Of a DNA stretch of 64,000 nt, positions 62,098 through 64,000 are shown piece after piece; the first letter of the stretch is position 1, and the number at the start of each line of letters is the position of its first letter. Under the pieces are notes generated by a model. That model saw nothing but the letters and a program-made list of their open reading frames with translations. It was not told the origin of the DNA and did no database searches. The stretch spans positions 2,046,001-2,110,000 of the forward strand of contig NZ_LLKN01000002.1 in NCBI RefSeq assembly GCF_002900095.1. Direction: 5' to 3'. A program made the position numbers and the translations under genes. This DNA comes from Salegentibacter mishustinae (GTDB taxonomy: Bacteria; Bacteroidota; Bacteroidia; Flavobacteriales; Flavobacteriaceae).

Positions 62098-63289
62098 AGA
62101 TTTCCTTACCTACCAGGCGCAAACCACTCCGCATCCTTTAGGTTTGGAAGTAGCCTCAGCCAAAGGTTCTTATATTTTCACCACCGATGGAAAAAAGCAC
62201 CTGGATTTTGTAGCGGGTGTTTCGGCCTGCAGTTTAGGCCATTGCCACCCTAAGGTTGTAAACGCCATTAAAGAACAGGCCGAAAAGTACCTGCATGTAA
62301 TGGTTTACGGCGAATATGCCCAGCAACCGGCCGTTGAGCTAACTAAATTGCTAGCAGAACATTTTCCAAAGCCACTGGAAAAAACTTACCTCACCAATTC
62401 TGGTACAGAGGCCATAGAAGGCGCTTTAAAACTCGCCCGGCGCTATACCGGTAGAGCTGAGATTATAGCGACTCACCAGGCTTACCACGGTAATACCATG
62501 GGCTCACTTAGTTTAATGGATTATGAAGAACGTCAAAAACCTTTTAGACCTCTCTTAGGCGGAATTTCTTTTATTCAGTTTAACGAAGAGAAAGATCTGG
62601 AAAAAATTACTGAAAAAACCGCAGCTGTAATCCTGGAAAGTATCCAGGGAGGTGCGGGATTTATTATTCCGAAGAATAATTATTTAAAAAAGGTCAAACA
62701 ACGTTGCGAGGAAGTTGACGCATTATTAATTCTGGATGAAATTCAACCCGGTTTTGGGAGAACAGGAACACTGTTTGGATTTGAGAATTTTGACATGGTT
62801 CCAGATATCGTTGCTTTAGGAAAAGGAATGGGCGGCGGAATGCCTATTGGTGCTTTTTCGGCCTCAGCTAAAATGATGGATAGCCTTTCAGACAACCCAA
62901 AAATGGGACATATTACTACGTTTGGGGGAAATCCTGTAATTGCCGCTTCAGCTCTGGCTACATTAAAAGAAATTACCGGTTCAGACTTAATGACAGAAAG
63001 TCTTGAGAAAGAAAAGCTATTCAGAAAATTGCTGGTGCATCCGCTAATTTCAGAAGTTAGAGGAATGGGCTTAATGCTTGCTATTATTACCACTTCCGAA
63101 GAAATAGCGAATCAATTAGTTTTAAAAAGTAAGGAAGAAAACCTCATTCTCTTTTGGTTATTATTCGAGAAAAAAGCCGTGCGAATTACTCCTCCCCTCA
63201 CCATTTCAGAAGAAGAAATAAAAGAAGGCTGTGGCATCATTATTGCCGTATTGGATGAAATAATGAAGCAGGTTAAAACTGTTAATTAG
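62090..63289 (+). CDS. class III (acetylornithine/ornithine-type) aminotransferase
   Basis: The 399-residue product starts at ATG 62090, which overlaps the OstA-like stop by 8 bp and follows an AAGG-like site; the frame upstream lies within ostA. It is a PLP enzyme of the class III family: 'FVAGVSACSLGHCHPKVV' (about 39-56), 'LTNSGTEAIEGALKLAR' (about 101-117), 'ALLILDEIQPGFGRTG' (about 213-228) and the PLP Lys in 'VALGKGMGGGMPIGAF' (about 246-261). The substrate may be ornithine, acetylornithine or GABA; context does not decide. Confidence 0.88.
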   Translation: MNKDFLTYQAQTTPHPLGLEVASAKGSYIFTTDGKKHLDFVAGVSACSLGHCHPKVVNAIKEQAEKYLHVMVYGEYAQQPAVELTKLLAEHFPKPLEKTYLTNSGTEAIEGALKLARRYTGRAEIIATHQAYHGNTMGSLSLMDYEERQKPFRPLLGGISFIQFNEEKDLEKITEKTAAVILESIQGGAGFIIPKNNYLKKVKQRCEEVDALLILDEIQPGFGRTGTLFGFENFDMVPDIVALGKGMGGGMPIGAFSASAKMMDSLSDNPKMGHITTFGGNPVIAASALATLKEITGSDLMTESLEKEKLFRKLLVHPLISEVRGMGLMLAIITTSEEIANQLVLKSKEENLILFWLLFEKKAVRITPPLTISEEEIKEGCGIIIAVLDEIMKQVKTVN

Positions 63290-63397
63290 TTTGTTAACAA
63301 CAATCTTGGTATTTGAGCTTTTAAAGCAGATTCATTTTTAATTTTAAGAAATGCCTTGAGGTTTAGCCGCAAGACAGAAAGTTCAAAAGATCAAGCA

Positions 63398-63419
63398 ATT
63401 TCAACTTAAGCGTTGAAAT
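63398..63419. repeat. stem-loop upstream of the TPR gene
   Basis: ATTTCAAC and GTTGAAAT form an 8-bp stem with a TTAAGC loop, between the aminotransferase stop and the TPR start. A second palindrome, CTCACT-T-AGTGAG, lies at 63429-63441. They may be a terminator or REP-like. Confidence 0.45.
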
Positions 63420-63468
63420 ATTTTAAATCTCACTTAGTGAGTAGTAGAAATCCCGTAATTACCTACGT

Positions 63469-64000
63469 ATGCAATTAAGCCATAACGACGAAAACAATTT
63501 CTCACTTTCCCGATTTGAATCCATGCTTAAAACAAATGATGTTTTATTCTTTGATTCAGCAGAATTTGAGGACATTATTAATTATTATTTAGAGAACGGG
63601 AAATTTGCACTGGCTAAAAAGGCAGTTAAATTAGGCCTGGCTCAACATCCAACTTCTACAAACTTAAAGCTCTTTAAAATTGAGATTCTGGTTTTTGAAG
63701 ATAAACTGGATGTAGCCGAATCTATGCTTACCGAATTACAACAATTAGAATCTTCTAACGAAGAAGTATATATACAAAAAGCACAAATTCTTTCTAAAAG
63801 AGATCGCCACGCTAAGGCCATAGAGGTTTTGGAAATGGCGCTTGATATTACCCTGGATCCTGCCGAAATTTACTCGCTAATTGGGATGGAACACCTGTTT
63901 CTTGAAGATTTTGAAAATGCGAAGTTCAGCTTTATGAAGTGTTTGGAGGCCGATGAAGAAGATTATTCGGCACTATACAATATTATGTACTGCTTTGATT
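63469..64000 (+). CDS. tetratricopeptide repeat protein, 3' truncated by the window
   Basis: From ATG 63469 the frame is open to the window end (about 177 residues, no stop). After a short N-terminal region ('SLSRFESMLKTNDVLFFDSAEFEDIINYYLENGKFALAKKA' spread over the first 55 residues), helical pairs with TPR-like spacing follow: 'AKAIEVLEMALDITLDPAEIYSLIG' and 'LFLEDFENAKFSFMKCLEADEEDYSALYNI'. Such proteins of Flavobacteria are cytosolic adaptors. No signal peptide is present. Its full extent and partner are outside the window. Confidence 0.8.
   Translation, partial: MQLSHNDENNFSLSRFESMLKTNDVLFFDSAEFEDIINYYLENGKFALAKKAVKLGLAQHPTSTNLKLFKIEILVFEDKLDVAESMLTELQQLESSNEEVYIQKAQILSKRDRHAKAIEVLEMALDITLDPAEIYSLIGMEHLFLEDFENAKFSFMKCLEADEEDYSALYNIMYCFD

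Noticed and set aside
1-64000. tRNA, rRNA, CRISPR, IS elements or prophage
   Set aside because: Reading the intergenic spaces showed no cloverleaf with CCA-type arms, no regularly spaced repeats and no transposase, integrase or phage genes.

Overview
The window looks like a chromosomal segment of a marine or halophilic member of the Flavobacteriaceae (Bacteroidota), close to Gramella, Salegentibacter or Zunongwangia. This rests on three things seen in the sequence: AT-rich DNA with TAnnTTTG-type promoters, weak ribosome binding sites with many TTG starts, and marker genes such as gldF/gldG/gldI, a flavobacterial OstA-like protein, DUF3810 and a spoT-fur-purA run. The genus is inferred by protein style only. 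I see no rRNA, tRNA, CRISPR array, prophage or insertion sequence. Most of the window is core genome.

Layout. Positions 1-8.7 kb: end of a DUF4870 protein, dnaN, gliding genes gldF-gldG, an ABM-like protein with a DUF62 SAM hydrolase, phoH, purC and a leucine-rich lipoprotein. 8.8-14.2 kb: a DinB and short DnaE pair (probable translesion module) and a translationally coupled pair of paralogous small membrane proteins. 14.2-22.2 kb: a six-gene minus-strand cluster (DUF4159, MoxR AAA ATPase, DUF58, BatA-like protein, a His/Asp-rich membrane protein and a second large membrane protein). It resembles the Bat/MoxR systems and is the best candidate here for a poorly described system. 22.4-30.6 kb: TldD/PmbA proteases (TldD with a Tat leader), a REP-like repeat, and a TesA-like esterase divergent from a YbbA/YbbP-like ABC exporter. 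30.5-35 kb: MFS and MATE transporters, a CxxC mini-protein, a racemase and a deoxynucleotidase.

35.1-47.6 kb: a SerB-SerA fusion, an azurin lipoprotein, an M3 peptidase, ndk, a PhoD-like phosphatase, NrnA, GldI, a cyclophilin-FKBP fusion lipoprotein, the PepD dipeptidase and a DUF3810 protein. 47.7-58.2 kb: two secreted amidohydrolase-family proteins, a TrmH/SpoU methyltransferase, an M48 CAAX-type protease, RelA/SpoT, Fur and PurA. 58.3-64 kb: two Tat-exported ferritin-like proteins, an OstA/LptA-like protein coupled to a class III aminotransferase, and the start of a TPR protein cut by the window end.

Functional themes are replication and repair (dnaN, dinB, dnaE), nucleotide metabolism and stringent response (purC, purA, ndk, nucleotidase, spoT, nrnA), envelope biogenesis and gliding (gldF/G/I, OstA, YbbA/YbbP, lipoproteins), proteolysis and folding at the envelope (M3, M48, TldD/PmbA, immunophilins, MoxR cluster), and periplasmic metal or redox proteins (azurin, ferritin-like pair). 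Convergent gene pairs are separated by clean bidirectional hairpin terminators, and several promoters match the Bacteroidota TTG-N19-TAnnTTTG pattern.
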